Below, one piece after another: positions 63,601 through 63,894 of a DNA stretch of 64,000 bases. How positions within the stretch are numbered: position 1 is the stretch's first letter; each line of letters begins with the position of its first letter. The translations under genes and the position numbers were made by a program. The notes under the pieces are model-generated. The model saw nothing but the letters and a program-made list of their open reading frames with translations, had not been told where the DNA came from and did not search any database. Source of the DNA: Melanocharis versteri (Eukaryota > Chordata > Aves > Passeriformes > Melanocharitidae); the NCBI GenBank assembly GCA_013397845.1, contig VZTG01006282.1:62245-126244 (forward strand). Reading direction: 5' to 3'.

Positions 63601-63831
63601 CAATTGATTTATTTACTTTGAATATTATTTAATTCCTTCAGAATTTAAGAGATGCACTTGATAACATGTATGATGCTCGAATCCCTCAAGTATGGAGAAG
63701 AGTATCTTGGGAGTCTTCCACACTTGGCTTCTGGTTTACTGAGCTTTTGGATAGAAATGCTCAATTATCTACTTGGATATTTCAAGGAAGACCAAAGGTG
63801 TTTTGGATAACTGGATTCTTTAATCCACAAG
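525..63831 (+). CDS. DNAH8: DNAH8, axonemal outer-arm dynein heavy chain (partial gene, 52 exons in window)
   Basis: The gene encodes the motor of an outer-arm dynein, which hydrolyses ATP to slide doublet microtubules in cilia and sperm flagella. I see 52 exons with consistent phases that give about 2,748 codons without a stop. In order they cover the linker end, AAA1 (GPAGTGKT, CFDEFNR), AAA2 (GPSGSGKT), AAA3 (GEQGTAKT, VFIDDINMP), AAA4 (GVGGSGKQ), stalk coiled coil 1, microtubule-binding domain, coiled coil 2, AAA5, buttress, AAA6 and most of the C-terminal domain. The start codon and tail are upstream of the window; the last roughly 140 residues are downstream. The paralogue call rests on remembered DNAH8-like residues (GMYSLDKPGDF, DCVDLNPEFG); DNAH5 is the alternative. 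The reading frame looks fully functional. Two introns are GC-AG. Confidence 0.93.
918..1079 (+). CDS. DNAH8: DNAH8 exon 2 of window (linker)
   Basis: 54 codons, phase 0 at both ends, acceptor TTTACAG and donor gtaaga. It begins LDTPVVAKGPVEIWL and ends FLNQFPAQ, matching the linker of DNAH5/DNAH8. A (TG)13 repeat begins 15 bases after the exon end. Confidence 0.94.
1080..2908 (+). other. Intron between exons 2 and 3
   Basis: GT-AG intron of about 1.8 kb. It opens with a (TG)13 microsatellite. The remainder is AT-rich and I recognise no repeat family, RNA gene or extra exon. Confidence 0.6.
1094..1119 (+). repeat. (TG)13 microsatellite
   Basis: 26 bases of uninterrupted TG dinucleotide, beginning 15 bases into the intron after exon 2. 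Confidence 0.97.
2909..3133 (+). CDS. DNAH8: DNAH8 exon 3 of window (linker to AAA1)
   Basis: 75 codons, phase 0 at both ends, acceptor ATTTTTAG and donor gtaaag. Starts VGLLGIQILWTRDGEEALRN and ends HVHQRDIFDDL. ETLITIHVHQRDIFDDL is a strongly conserved segment of axonemal dyneins just before AAA1. Confidence 0.96.
3134..4088 (+). other. Intron between exons 3 and 4
   Basis: GT-AG intron of 955 bases. I see no repeat family, RNA gene or credible coding segment; the short open frames in it have no recognisable similarity. Confidence 0.55.
4089..4261 (+). CDS. DNAH8: DNAH8 exon 4 of window (start of AAA1)
   Basis: 173 bases, enters at phase 0 and leaves two bases into an Arg codon that exon 5 completes. 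Starts VKMNIKTPTDFEWLKQSRF; includes [20 protein letters not shown], the conserved lead-in to AAA1. Acceptor TTTTAAG, donor gttaga. Confidence 0.95.
4262..5919 (+). other. Intron between exons 4 and 5
   Basis: GT-AG intron of about 1.66 kb, AT-rich. I recognise no mobile element, RNA gene or extra exon. Confidence 0.55.
5920..6098 (+). CDS. DNAH8: DNAH8 exon 5 of window (AAA1 P-loop)
   Basis: 179 bases; the first base completes Arg222 and the last starts Gly282. It carries the AAA1 Walker A motif GPAGTGKT (residues 241-248, bases 5975-5998), followed by ETTKDMGKALGKYVVVFNCS and the DFRGLGRIFKG segment. AAA1 is the main ATP-hydrolysing site of dynein. All P-loop residues are intact. Confidence 0.98.
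6170..6690 (-). repeat. CR1 LINE fragment, antisense
   Basis: Read as printed, this region follows the reverse complement of a CR1 3' part: CTCCAGGGATGGA near 6205, TGTCCATTGTCTCC at 6290-6303, CTCTGAGACAAGCCTGGCTCC near 6320, then GTACTCCAGCTGCTGTCTCACA near 6549 and the GGCCACACACTTGCCCAGTATGCAGC region near 6611. It is diverged, so it is an old insertion. The open frames here are shadows of the repeat. Confidence 0.78.
7808..7995 (+). CDS. DNAH8: DNAH8 exon 6 of window (AAA1 Walker B)
   Basis: 188 bases, completes Gly282 and ends on a full codon (Met). Carries [20 protein letters not shown] with the Walker B acidic pair Asp293-Glu294, then SVAAQQIYIILTARKEKKKQ and DGDCVDLNPEFGIFLTM. The 'DCVDLNPEFG' wording is DNAH8-like; I remember 'DNVTMNPEFG' for DNAH5. 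Acceptor GTTTTAG, donor gtaagt. Confidence 0.97.
8376..8403. repeat. Perfect AT-rich inverted repeat, 12 bp arms
   Basis: TAATAGTATTAA (8376-8387), a 4-base loop, then TTAATACTATTA (8392-8403). It lies in the intron between exons 6 and 7 in a stretch built from repeated TTAATAA-like units. Confidence 0.8.
8836..8922 (+). CDS. DNAH8: DNAH8 exon 7 of window (AAA1)
   Basis: 29 codons, phase 0 at both ends, acceptor TTATTTAG and donor gtatag. It reads NPGYAGRQELPENLKI through MMVPDRQ. NPGYAGR is the AAA1 segment containing the sensor-I Asn. Confidence 0.97.
9022..9129 (+). CDS. DNAH8: DNAH8 exon 8 of window (AAA1)
   Basis: 36 codons, phase 0 at both ends, acceptor GTATTTCAG and donor gtaatg. 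Reads IIIRVKLASYGFIDNVVLAK to LYKLCEEQLTKQ. The conserved axonemal-dynein motif YKLCEEQLTKQ identifies it. Confidence 0.96.
9913..10047 (+). CDS. DNAH8: DNAH8 exon 9 of window (AAA1, small domain)
   Basis: 45 codons, phase 0 at both ends, acceptor CTCTCTAG and donor gtaaga. Reads VHYDFGLRNILSVLRTLGTQ and ends MRGLRDMNLSKL. HYDFGLRNILSVLR contains the sensor-II type Arg region of AAA1. Confidence 0.97.
10673..10834 (+). CDS. DNAH8: DNAH8 exon 10 of window (AAA1-AAA2 link)
   Basis: 54 codons, phase 0 at both ends, acceptor TTGTTTCAG and donor gtaaaa. Reads IDEDEPLFLSLINDLFPGLQ, then VAHQVEDVGLVNHPPWNLKL. It joins the AAA1 small domain to AAA2. Confidence 0.96.
11668..11914 (+). CDS. DNAH8: DNAH8 exon 11 of window (AAA2 P-loop)
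   Basis: 247 bases, ends one base into a Gly codon. Carries AAA2 Walker A GPSGSGKT (residues 523-530, bases 11710-11733), then EMRMNPKAITAPQMFG and NDWTDGIFSTLWRKTLK. The residue after GKT is Met, where I remember Thr in related proteins. AAA2 binds but is not thought to hydrolyse ATP. Acceptor GTTAATAG, donor gtatgt. Confidence 0.97.
11915..13216 (+). other. Intron between exons 11 and 12
   Basis: GT-AG intron of 1.3 kb. It contains a small perfect hairpin at 12355-12377 and a purine-rich GAGAG stretch near 12930. No recognised mobile element or RNA gene. Confidence 0.55.
12355..12377. repeat. Perfect inverted repeat, 10 bp arms
   Basis: CTTCTAGGAA (12355-12364), loop ACC, TTCCTAGAAG (12368-12377). 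Too short for a microRNA precursor. It may be chance or the relic of a transposon end. Confidence 0.75.
13217..13458 (+). CDS. DNAH8: DNAH8 exon 12 of window (AAA2)
   Basis: 242 bases, completes Gly591 and ends on a full Gln codon. Carries FLVLDGPVDAIWIENLNSVL (AAA2 Walker B region), the NKTLTLANGDRIPM segment and HNIENASPATVSRMGMVFIS. These are hallmark sequences of axonemal dynein heavy chains. Acceptor TTTTCCAG, donor gtaaga. Confidence 0.98.
13541..13681 (+). CDS. DNAH8: DNAH8 exon 13 of window (AAA2)
   Basis: 47 codons, phase 0 at both ends, acceptor TTTTTTCAG and donor gtaaaa. Reads AWLKKRTAQEAELLQS to LLECNYIMQ. It follows exon 12 after an intron of only 82 bases. Confidence 0.95.
13682..16980 (+). 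other. Intron between exons 13 and 14
   Basis: GT-AG intron of 3.3 kb, the second longest complete one here. Its second half contains an old CR1 fragment in sense orientation. I see no convincing nested gene. Confidence 0.6.
15470..16000 (+). repeat. Ancient CR1 LINE fragment, sense
   Basis: Weak but collinear likeness to the CR1 3' reverse-transcriptase region: 'GATCAGTGCTGTTCAAAATG' then 'TTCATAAACAATTTGGAAAA', 'TTGATGATACTGGATTATTC', 'GAAGAACTGTAGACAG' and 'AAAATGGCAAATGAAATTCA'. The frame is broken by stops, so it is a decayed copy. Both edges are approximate; the right end could reach about 16100. Confidence 0.62.
16981..17218 (+). CDS. DNAH8: DNAH8 exon 14 of window (AAA2-AAA3)
   Basis: 238 bases, starts at phase 0 and ends one base into a Gly codon. 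Reads SINLLEGLIPLKEERGVS, then LHKLFNFAIMWSLGALLELD, and ends TMYEFYVSDHG. This is the DNAH8-type AAA2 small domain. Acceptor TATTTTCAG, donor gtaaga. Confidence 0.95.
18151..18173 (+). repeat. T10-G10 homopolymer tract before an acceptor
   Basis: Ten T followed by ten G, then CATTTCAG at the exon 15 acceptor. The G run interrupts the pyrimidine tract just 8 bases before the exon. Confidence 0.9.
18182..18324 (+). CDS. DNAH8: DNAH8 exon 15 of window (AAA3 lead-in)
   Basis: 143 bases, completes the Gly from exon 14 and ends on Lys. Reads EWEHWSKRVQEFVYPTDHVP, then ASILVPNVDNTRTQFLINTI and AKQKK. The LVPNVDN motif precedes the AAA3 P-loop in axonemal dyneins. Donor gtaagt. Confidence 0.95.
18876..19010 (+). 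CDS. DNAH8: DNAH8 exon 16 of window (AAA3 P-loop)
   Basis: 45 codons, phase 0 at both ends, acceptor TGTTGCAG and donor gtagaa. Starts AVLLIGEQGTAKTVMIKGY; the AAA3 Walker A is GEQGTAKT (residues 851-858, bases 18891-18914), with Ala where the canonical motif has Gly. Ends with NFSSATEPFMFQ. Confidence 0.97.
19011..21118 (+). other. Intron between exons 16 and 17
   Basis: GT-AG intron of 2.1 kb. A slightly GC-richer segment at about 19800-20220 stands out from the AT-rich surroundings. I cannot match it to a repeat family. No RNA gene seen. Confidence 0.5.
21119..21241 (+). CDS. DNAH8: DNAH8 exon 17 of window (AAA3 Walker B)
   Basis: 41 codons, phase 0 at both ends, acceptor CTTTTTAG and donor gtaaac. 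Reads RTIESYVDKRVGSTYGPPGG, then KMTVFIDDINMPFINEWGDQ with Walker B acids Asp918-Asp919. The first exon bases are AG, so a shifted AGAG acceptor is possible but would break the frame. Confidence 0.97.
22231..22444 (+). CDS. DNAH8: DNAH8 exon 18 of window (AAA3)
   Basis: 214 bases, ends one base into a Gly codon. Reads ITNEIVRQMMEMRGMYSLDK, then FITIVDVQIIAAMIHPGGGR, NDIPQRLKRQFCVFNCTLPS and NASIDKIFG. GMYSLDKPGDF is the clearest DNAH8 versus DNAH5 marker in the window. Acceptor ATTTACAG, donor gtactt. Confidence 0.97.
22989..23098 (+). CDS. DNAH8: DNAH8 exon 19 of window (AAA3)
   Basis: 110 bases, completes Gly1003 and ends on Lys. Reads IIASGYFHPCREFNPEVCGM, then VEKLVSTGRILWQRTK. Similar to the DNAH8 'GYFDPCRSF' stretch I remember; DNAH5 differs here. 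Acceptor ATTTTCAG, donor gtataa. Confidence 0.94.
23219..23256 (+). repeat. A-rich AAAAG simple repeat
   Basis: Irregular AAAAG/AAAAAG units about 120 bases after exon 19, next to an AC-rich stretch (23190-23218). Low-complexity sequence only. Confidence 0.85.
23712..23875 (+). CDS. DNAH8: DNAH8 exon 20 of window (AAA3)
   Basis: 164 bases, starts at phase 0 and ends two bases into an Arg codon. Reads AKMLPTPSKFHYIFNLRDLS, RIWQGMLTIKAEECQTST, and LFKHECTRVIADR. FNLRDLSRIWQG is a hallmark of axonemal dyneins, and IKAEEC is DNAH8-like. Acceptor TTCTTTAG, donor gtataa. Confidence 0.97.
23876..26918 (+). other. Intron between exons 20 and 21
   Basis: GT-AG intron of 3.0 kb. AT-rich, with scattered short open frames and a GAGAG run near 25861. 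I recognise no repeat family, RNA gene or missing dynein exon; exons 20 and 21 join perfectly in phase. Confidence 0.55.
26919..27111 (+). CDS. DNAH8: DNAH8 exon 21 of window (AAA3-AAA4)
   Basis: 193 bases, completes Arg1094 and ends on Glu. Reads FNTPEDTAWFEQTIDKTIEE, then EPYFVDFLRDEPEATGEEAE and QAPKIYEE. The acidic VDFLRD.PE linker is typical for DNAH5/DNAH8. Acceptor GTTTCCAG, donor gtattc. Confidence 0.94.
27535..27657 (+). CDS. DNAH8: DNAH8 exon 22 of window (AAA4 start)
   Basis: 41 codons, phase 0 at both ends, acceptor TTTCCCCAG and donor gtttgg. Reads IPSYEFLCNKLRSYQSQYNE to DLVFFKDAMTHLIK. LVFFKDAMTHLIK leads directly into the AAA4 P-loop in exon 23. Confidence 0.94.
27658..29323 (+). 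other. Intron between exons 22 and 23
   Basis: GT-AG intron of 1.67 kb, AT-rich. I recognise no mobile element or RNA gene in it. Confidence 0.55.
29324..29454 (+). CDS. DNAH8: DNAH8 exon 23 of window (AAA4 P-loop)
   Basis: 131 bases, starts at phase 0 and ends two bases into an Arg codon. Reads ISRIIRTAYGNALLVGVGGS; the AAA4 Walker A is GVGGSGKQ (residues 1215-1222, bases 29369-29392). It continues SLAKLASFIAGYKIFQITL. Gln in place of Thr/Ser at the last P-loop position is a family trait. Donor gtcaga. Confidence 0.97.
29519..29560 (+). repeat. T-rich TTTTTC low-complexity tract
   Basis: Pyrimidine-only stretch of TTTTTC-like units in the intron after exon 23. It inflates an open frame that has no other support. 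Confidence 0.85.
29791..29944 (+). CDS. DNAH8: DNAH8 exon 24 of window (AAA4 Walker B)
   Basis: 154 bases, completes Arg1243 and ends on Glu. Reads SYNVTNLSEDLKVLYRTAGQ, then GITFIFTDNEIKEESFLEYV and NNLLSSGE. FIFTDNEI is the AAA4 Walker B segment. Acceptor TTCTCCTAG, donor gtaagg. Confidence 0.97.
30377..30541 (+). CDS. DNAH8: DNAH8 exon 25 of window (AAA4)
   Basis: 55 codons, phase 0 at both ends. Reads ISNLFARDELDEITQALVPV, then KKELPRHPPTFDNLYEYFLS and LHVVLCFSP. The acceptor ATGAAAAG has purines where pyrimidines are usual; the start is set by the conserved ISNLFARDE. Donor gtaagt. Confidence 0.96.
31122..31348 (+). CDS. DNAH8: DNAH8 exon 26 of window (AAA4)
   Basis: 227 bases, ends two bases into an Arg codon. 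Reads VGEKFRARSLKFPGLISGCT, then MDWFSRWPREALVAVSNYFL and ends VSESCENYFQR. GCTMDWFSRWPREAL is a conserved AAA4 signature. Acceptor CTCTTCAG, donor gtaatt. Confidence 0.98.
31736..31854 (+). CDS. DNAH8: DNAH8 exon 27 of window (AAA4 to stalk)
   Basis: 119 bases, completes Arg1425 and ends one base into a Gly codon. Reads YRRRAYVTPKSYLSFVNGYK, then EVYAEKLHSINEQAERMQTG. VTPKSYLSF marks the exit from AAA4 into stalk helix CC1. Acceptor GGTTTAG, donor gtaagc. Confidence 0.96.
32111..32214 (+). CDS. DNAH8: DNAH8 exon 28 of window (stalk CC1)
   Basis: 104 bases, completes Gly1465 and ends on Lys. Reads LSKLMEASESVAKLSKDLAI, then KEKELAVTSVKADK: regular heptads of stalk coiled coil 1. Acceptor CTTAATAG, donor gtaagt. 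Confidence 0.95.
32868..33044 (+). CDS. DNAH8: DNAH8 exon 29 of window (stalk CC1)
   Basis: 59 codons, phase 0 at both ends. Reads VLEEVKESAEAATKIKLEVQ to LEAAKPALEEAEEALK. The LEAAKPALEEAE.AL stretch is nearly invariant in dynein CC1. The exon must end at Lys because exon 30 resumes TIRPEDIATV. Acceptor ATTCTAG, donor gtgaat. Confidence 0.96.
33045..34365 (+). other. Intron between exons 29 and 30
   Basis: GT-AG intron of 1.3 kb. It contains a 31-bp near-perfect tandem duplication (33909-33970). Otherwise AT-rich without a recognised element. Confidence 0.55.
33909..33970 (+). repeat. 31-bp tandem duplication
   Basis: Two adjacent copies of a unit beginning AATGGTATCTCACACCTATA; the second copy has CATACC for CACACC and one further small difference near its end. 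Period 31 bases. Confidence 0.85.
34366..34533 (+). CDS. DNAH8: DNAH8 exon 30 of window (microtubule-binding domain)
   Basis: 56 codons, phase 0 at both ends. Reads TIRPEDIATVRKLAKPPHLI, then MRIMDCCLLLFQKRLDQVTM and CKPSWGESLK. The Pro-Pro of KPPHLIMRIMDC marks the stalk-to-binding-domain junction. Acceptor CGAATAG, donor gtaagt. Confidence 0.97.
35337..35549 (+). CDS. DNAH8: DNAH8 exon 31 of window (microtubule-binding domain)
   Basis: 71 codons, phase 0 at both ends. Reads LMSGPFLNNLRNFARDTIND, then ETVELVQPYFEMEDYTLQHG, KKVCGNVAGLLSWTQAMVVF and REVLPLK. Compared with remembered relatives, FARDTIN replaces FPKDTIN and the segment before it is one residue shorter. KVCGNVAGL.SW is intact. 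Acceptor TTTTGCAG, donor gtaata. Confidence 0.96.
35550..36852 (+). other. Intron between exons 31 and 32
   Basis: GT-AG intron of 1.3 kb with a TAGA microsatellite near its start. No recognised mobile element or RNA gene. Confidence 0.55.
35631..35674 (+). repeat. (TAGA)n microsatellite grading into TA repeats
   Basis: About five to six TAGA units (35633-35654) followed by TATATATA-type sequence. Confidence 0.93.
36853..36990 (+). CDS. DNAH8: DNAH8 exon 32 of window (stalk CC2)
   Basis: 46 codons, phase 0 at both ends. Reads ANLAKQEGRLKVANAEKEKA, then QAELDEKQAELDKVQAKFDA: stalk coiled coil 2, pairing with exons 28-29. Acceptor CCTTTGCAG, donor gtgagc. Confidence 0.96.
37319..37446 (+). 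CDS. DNAH8: DNAH8 exon 33 of window (stalk CC2 to AAA5)
   Basis: 128 bases, ends two bases into an Arg codon. Reads DLENDAETCKRKMQAASALI, then DGLSGEKVRWTQQSKEFKSQ. LI.GL.GEK.RW is the conserved return of the stalk to AAA5. Acceptor ATTTTAG, donor gtatcg. Confidence 0.96.
38171..38342 (+). CDS. DNAH8: DNAH8 exon 34 of window (AAA5)
   Basis: 172 bases, completes Arg1774 and ends on Thr. Reads LVGDVLLCTGFLSYCGPFNQ, then FRNLLLKDLWETELRAHKIP and LISMLVDQPT. LVGD.LL...FLSY.GPFN is the AAA5 signature; AAA5 has no working P-loop. Acceptor TTTTCTAG, donor gtaagt. Confidence 0.96.
38343..39363 (+). other. Intron between exons 34 and 35
   Basis: GT-AG intron of 1.0 kb. More than a third of it is an antisense LTR fragment (38543-38911); the rest is AT-rich without a recognised element. 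Confidence 0.65.
38543..38911 (-). mobile_element. Avian endogenous retrovirus LTR fragment, antisense, no coding part
   Basis: On the minus strand it begins TGTCCTGGTTTTGGC at 38911 and runs through stretches I remember from a widespread bird LTR: TAGTATGAAATAATG, GGACAGCTGACC, GGCCAAAGGGATGTTCC, a decayed TATA-type box near 38642-38655, and a GTGGTGAGAAAC...GTGCATCAC end near 38551-38580. The distal part with the AT-rich poly(A) region is missing. No gag, pol or env sequence is present. I cannot fix the ERV class. Confidence 0.7.
39364..39519 (+). CDS. DNAH8: DNAH8 exon 35 of window (AAA5)
   Basis: 52 codons, phase 0 at both ends. Reads ISEWNLQGLPGDHLSIQNGI, then IVTKASRYPLLVDPQTQGKA and NKEQDNELQ. 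The EW.LQGLP.D.LS.QNGI and DPQ.QG motifs are AAA5 hallmarks. Acceptor TCTTTAG, donor gtaaac. Confidence 0.98.
39520..40802 (+). other. Intron between exons 35 and 36
   Basis: GT-AG intron of 1.3 kb, ending in the uncommon acceptor TTTTTGAG. I recognise no mobile element or RNA gene. Confidence 0.55.
40803..40958 (+). CDS. DNAH8: DNAH8 exon 36 of window (AAA5)
   Basis: 52 codons, phase 0 at both ends. Reads VTTLNDKYFRQHLEDSLSLG, then RSLLIEDIDEELDPVLDNVL and EKNFIKSGSAFK. The start follows a GAG acceptor, forced because exon 35 ends NELQ and relatives continue V(T/N)SLN.KY. Donor gttagt. Confidence 0.95.
41355..41438 (+). repeat. CR1 LINE 3' tail, sense
   Basis: GGGGTTGGAACAAGGTGATC near 41365, TTTAAGGTCCCTTCCAACAC near 41386 and CGTGATTCATACTAT match the CR1 3' end. 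The repeat may begin earlier, around 41256, but that part is less clear. A perfect 10-bp hairpin (CCCCACTGCC/GGCAGTGGGG, 41345-41368) lies at its left edge. Confidence 0.75.
41987..42169 (+). CDS. DNAH8: DNAH8 exon 37 of window (AAA5)
   Basis: 61 codons, phase 0 at both ends. Reads VKVGDKEVDVMNSFRLFITT, then KLPNPAFTPEINAKTSIIDF and GLENQLLRRVILTEKQ. TTKLPNPA.TPE and TV..GLE.QLL are conserved in all axonemal dyneins. Acceptor TCCACAG, donor gtaagt. Confidence 0.98.
42636..42741 (+). CDS. DNAH8: DNAH8 exon 38 of window (buttress coiled coil)
   Basis: 106 bases, ends one base into a Gly codon. Reads ELEAERIKLMEDVTANKRKM, then KELEDNLLYKLSATKG. This is the AAA5 buttress helix pair (ELEDNLL.KLS). 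The donor is gttctg, the weakest in the window; the phase of exon 39 requires it. Acceptor AATAACAG. Confidence 0.94.
43569..43821 (+). CDS. DNAH8: DNAH8 exon 39 of window (buttress to AAA6)
   Basis: 253 bases, completes Gly2032 and ends two bases into a Thr codon. Reads SLVDDESLIGVLQITKQTAA, then YRPVATRGSILYFLLTAMSM and YQTSLAQFLKLFDQSIA. Y(R)PVA.RGS.LYF is the classic AAA6 entry. Acceptor CTTTTCAG, donor gtagga. Confidence 0.97.
43922..44112 (+). CDS. DNAH8: DNAH8 exon 40 of window (AAA6)
   Basis: 191 bases, completes Thr2116 and ends one base into a Gly codon. Reads SKKSPVAQKRISNIIEHLTF, then RGLHENHKFLFTLLLALKID and EFQTLIRG. RGL.E.HKFLF.LLL is a conserved dynein stretch. The intron before it is only 100 bases. 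Donor gtaagt. Confidence 0.97.
44213..44300 (+). repeat. Short CR1 LINE fragment, sense
   Basis: GGAACTGGGCTTGTTCAGCC is followed by AAGGGAAGCCCTGGAGGAGG and AGTAGCCTTCCAACACCTG, as in the CR1 3' region. It is truncated on both sides and sits 100 bases after exon 40. Confidence 0.82.
44491..44612 (+). CDS. DNAH8: DNAH8 exon 41 of window (AAA6)
   Basis: 122 bases, completes Gly2180 and ends on Gln. Reads GAALDLQACPPKPCRWILDM, then VWLNLVELNKLPQFEEILEQ. Acceptor TATCCACAG, donor gtgata. Confidence 0.96.
44613..46609 (+). other. Intron between exons 41 and 42
   Basis: GT-AG intron of 2.0 kb. I recognise no mobile element, RNA gene or missing exon, although some stretches (about 45120-45500) are less AT-rich than their surroundings and could be old unclassified repeat. 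Confidence 0.5.
46610..46728 (+). CDS. DNAH8: DNAH8 exon 42 of window (AAA6)
   Basis: 119 bases, ends two bases into an Arg codon. Reads IAENDKAWKSWFDKDAPEEE, then IMPDGYSDSLDTFRKLLLIR. Relatives read ISRNEK where this has IAENDK. Acceptor AAATTTAG, donor gtgagc. Confidence 0.95.
46729..48024 (+). other. Intron between exons 42 and 43
   Basis: GT-AG intron of 1.3 kb. It has an A-rich run near 47086-47099. No recognised mobile element or RNA gene. Confidence 0.55.
48025..48227 (+). CDS. DNAH8: DNAH8 exon 43 of window (AAA6)
   Basis: 203 bases, completes Arg2260 and ends one base into a Glu codon. Reads SWCPDRTLSQARKYIASSLH, then KTWEESDMRTPLICFLSMGS and DPTDQIDSLSRKLNL. RSWCPDR and TPL...LSMGSDPT are conserved markers. 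Acceptor TTTCTAG, donor gtatga. Confidence 0.97.
49130..49203 (+). CDS. DNAH8: DNAH8 exon 44 of window (AAA6)
   Basis: 74 bases, the smallest exon here; completes Glu2328 and ends on Gln. Reads CRTISMGQGQEVHARKLMEV, then SMEQ. The SMGQGQE.HA motif is conserved in axonemal dyneins. Acceptor TGTTACAG, donor gtgggg. Confidence 0.96.
49204..51482 (+). other. Intron between exons 44 and 45
   Basis: GT-AG intron of 2.3 kb. I recognise no mobile element, RNA gene or missing exon; exon 44 (MEQ) and exon 45 (GGWVLLQ) join exactly. Confidence 0.55.
51483..51635 (+). CDS. DNAH8: DNAH8 exon 45 of window (AAA6)
   Basis: 51 codons, phase 0 at both ends. Reads GGWVLLQNCHLGLDFMDELL, then TFRVWITTEQHPKFPITLLQ. 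G.WVLLQNCHL and R.W.T.E....FP..LLQ are AAA6 hallmarks. Acceptor CTTATTTAG, donor gtttgt. Confidence 0.98.
51781..51850 (+). repeat. Possible ancient dispersed repeat
   Basis: GAAGGTCACTTACCAGTAAC followed by CAGAAGTTCTTGATGATG resembles an element I remember as common in reptile genomes (GAAGGTTACTTACCTGTAAC and so on). I cannot name the family or find a second terminus. Confidence 0.4.
53600..53968 (+). repeat. CR1 LINE 3' fragment, sense
   Basis: Contains CACCTTATTGCAGCCTTGTG near 53619, ATAAGATTTTCACAATGAGG near 53756, TGGTGAGGCACTGGAACAGG near 53778, and GGGTTGGACTAGATGGCC near 53907, ending ATTCTATGATTCTGTG near 53950. It is 5'-truncated, as most CR1 copies are. The long open frame here is a repeat shadow. 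Confidence 0.92.
54123..54278 (+). CDS. DNAH8: DNAH8 exon 46 of window (C-terminal region)
   Basis: 52 codons, phase 0 at both ends. Reads IAIKFTNEPPQGIRAGLKRT, then FSGISQDLLNVSNLPMWKPL and FLHSTVQ. The NEPP.G.RA.L.R motif is conserved. Acceptor CTGTGACAG, donor gtattt. Confidence 0.97.
54279..56306 (+). other. Intron between exons 46 and 47
   Basis: GT-AG intron of 2.0 kb, AT-rich. I recognise no mobile element or RNA gene. Confidence 0.55.
56307..56423 (+). CDS. DNAH8: DNAH8 exon 47 of window (C-terminal region)
   Basis: 39 codons, phase 0 at both ends. Reads ERRKFGPLGWNIPYEFNSAD, then FIQNHLKKIDIKK. ERRKFG.LGWN.PYEFN is one of the most conserved dynein stretches. Acceptor TTCCGAAG, donor gtgaat. 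Confidence 0.98.
56945..56963 (+). repeat. (AT)n microsatellite
   Basis: Uninterrupted AT dinucleotides, directly upstream of a CR1 fragment. Confidence 0.9.
56996..57395 (+). repeat. CR1 LINE 3' fragment, sense
   Basis: Runs from GAGGAGTGGCTGAGAGAGCT near 57010 through AGACCTTGTCACTCTCTACA near 57066, GGTTGGAAATTAGAAGGAAT near 57191 and TTGGACTCGATGATCTTAAA near 57339 to a CCTGTGATTCC tail. This is the best-preserved CR1 copy in the window. Confidence 0.93.
57594..57695 (+). CDS. DNAH8: DNAH8 exon 48 of window (C-terminal region)
   Basis: 34 codons, phase 0 at both ends. Reads GISWNTVRYMIGEVQYGGRV, then TDDYDKRLLNCFAR. The RYMIGE.QYGGRVTDD.D.RLL motif is diagnostic of axonemal dyneins. Acceptor GCATCCAG, donor gtagga. 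Confidence 0.98.
58081..58241 (+). CDS. DNAH8: DNAH8 exon 49 of window (C-terminal region)
   Basis: 161 bases, ends two bases into a Thr codon. Reads VWFNESMFDSAFCFYTGYKI, then TLEQYFDYIQLLPAMDSPEV and FGLHPNADIT. PE.FGLH.NADIT is a conserved C-terminal motif. Acceptor TTTCACAG, donor gtaagt. Confidence 0.97.
58242..62724 (+). other. Intron between exons 49 and 50, longest in the window
   Basis: GT-AG intron of 4.5 kb. It contains a perfect 13-bp hairpin at 61498-61530. I recognise no mobile element, RNA gene or missing exon; NADIT in exon 49 joins YQKNTSAD in exon 50 exactly. Confidence 0.6.
61498..61530. repeat. Perfect inverted repeat, 13 bp arms
   Basis: TTTTCATAACCCT (61498-61510), 7-base loop, AGGGTTATGAAAA (61518-61530). 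The stem is too short for a typical microRNA precursor. Confidence 0.85.
62725..62881 (+). CDS. DNAH8: DNAH8 exon 50 of window (C-terminal region)
   Basis: 157 bases, completes Thr2582 and ends on Glu. Reads YQKNTSADVLDTITNIQPKE, then GETRESVVYRSAEDMLEKLP and PDYVPHE. The donor is GAG|gcaagc, a GC-type splice site; exon 51 resumes VKARL as relatives do. Acceptor CCTCTCAG. Confidence 0.96.
63399..63551 (+). CDS. DNAH8: DNAH8 exon 51 of window (C-terminal region)
   Basis: 51 codons, phase 0 at both ends. Reads VKARLVKMGALNSMNIFLRQ, then EIDRMQKVITVVRTSLNDLK and IEGTIVMSE. N.FL.QE..R. and L..AI.G...MS are conserved. The donor is GAG|gcaagt, again GC-type. Acceptor AATTTAG. Confidence 0.97.
63642..63831 (+). 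CDS. DNAH8: DNAH8 exon 52 of window (C-terminal region, last visible)
   Basis: 190 bases, ends one base into a Gly codon. Reads NLRDALDNMYDARIPQVWRR, then TLGFWFTELLDRNAQLSTWI and FWITGFFNPQG. FW..GFF.PQG.LTA is conserved, so the next exon should begin FLTA-like beyond the window. Acceptor CCTTCAG, donor gtaagg. Confidence 0.97.
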
Positions 63832-63894
63832 GTAAGGTTACTGAAAAGACTTGAGTACTAATGTACTGAATAATAACTTAATGGTTTACTGCCA

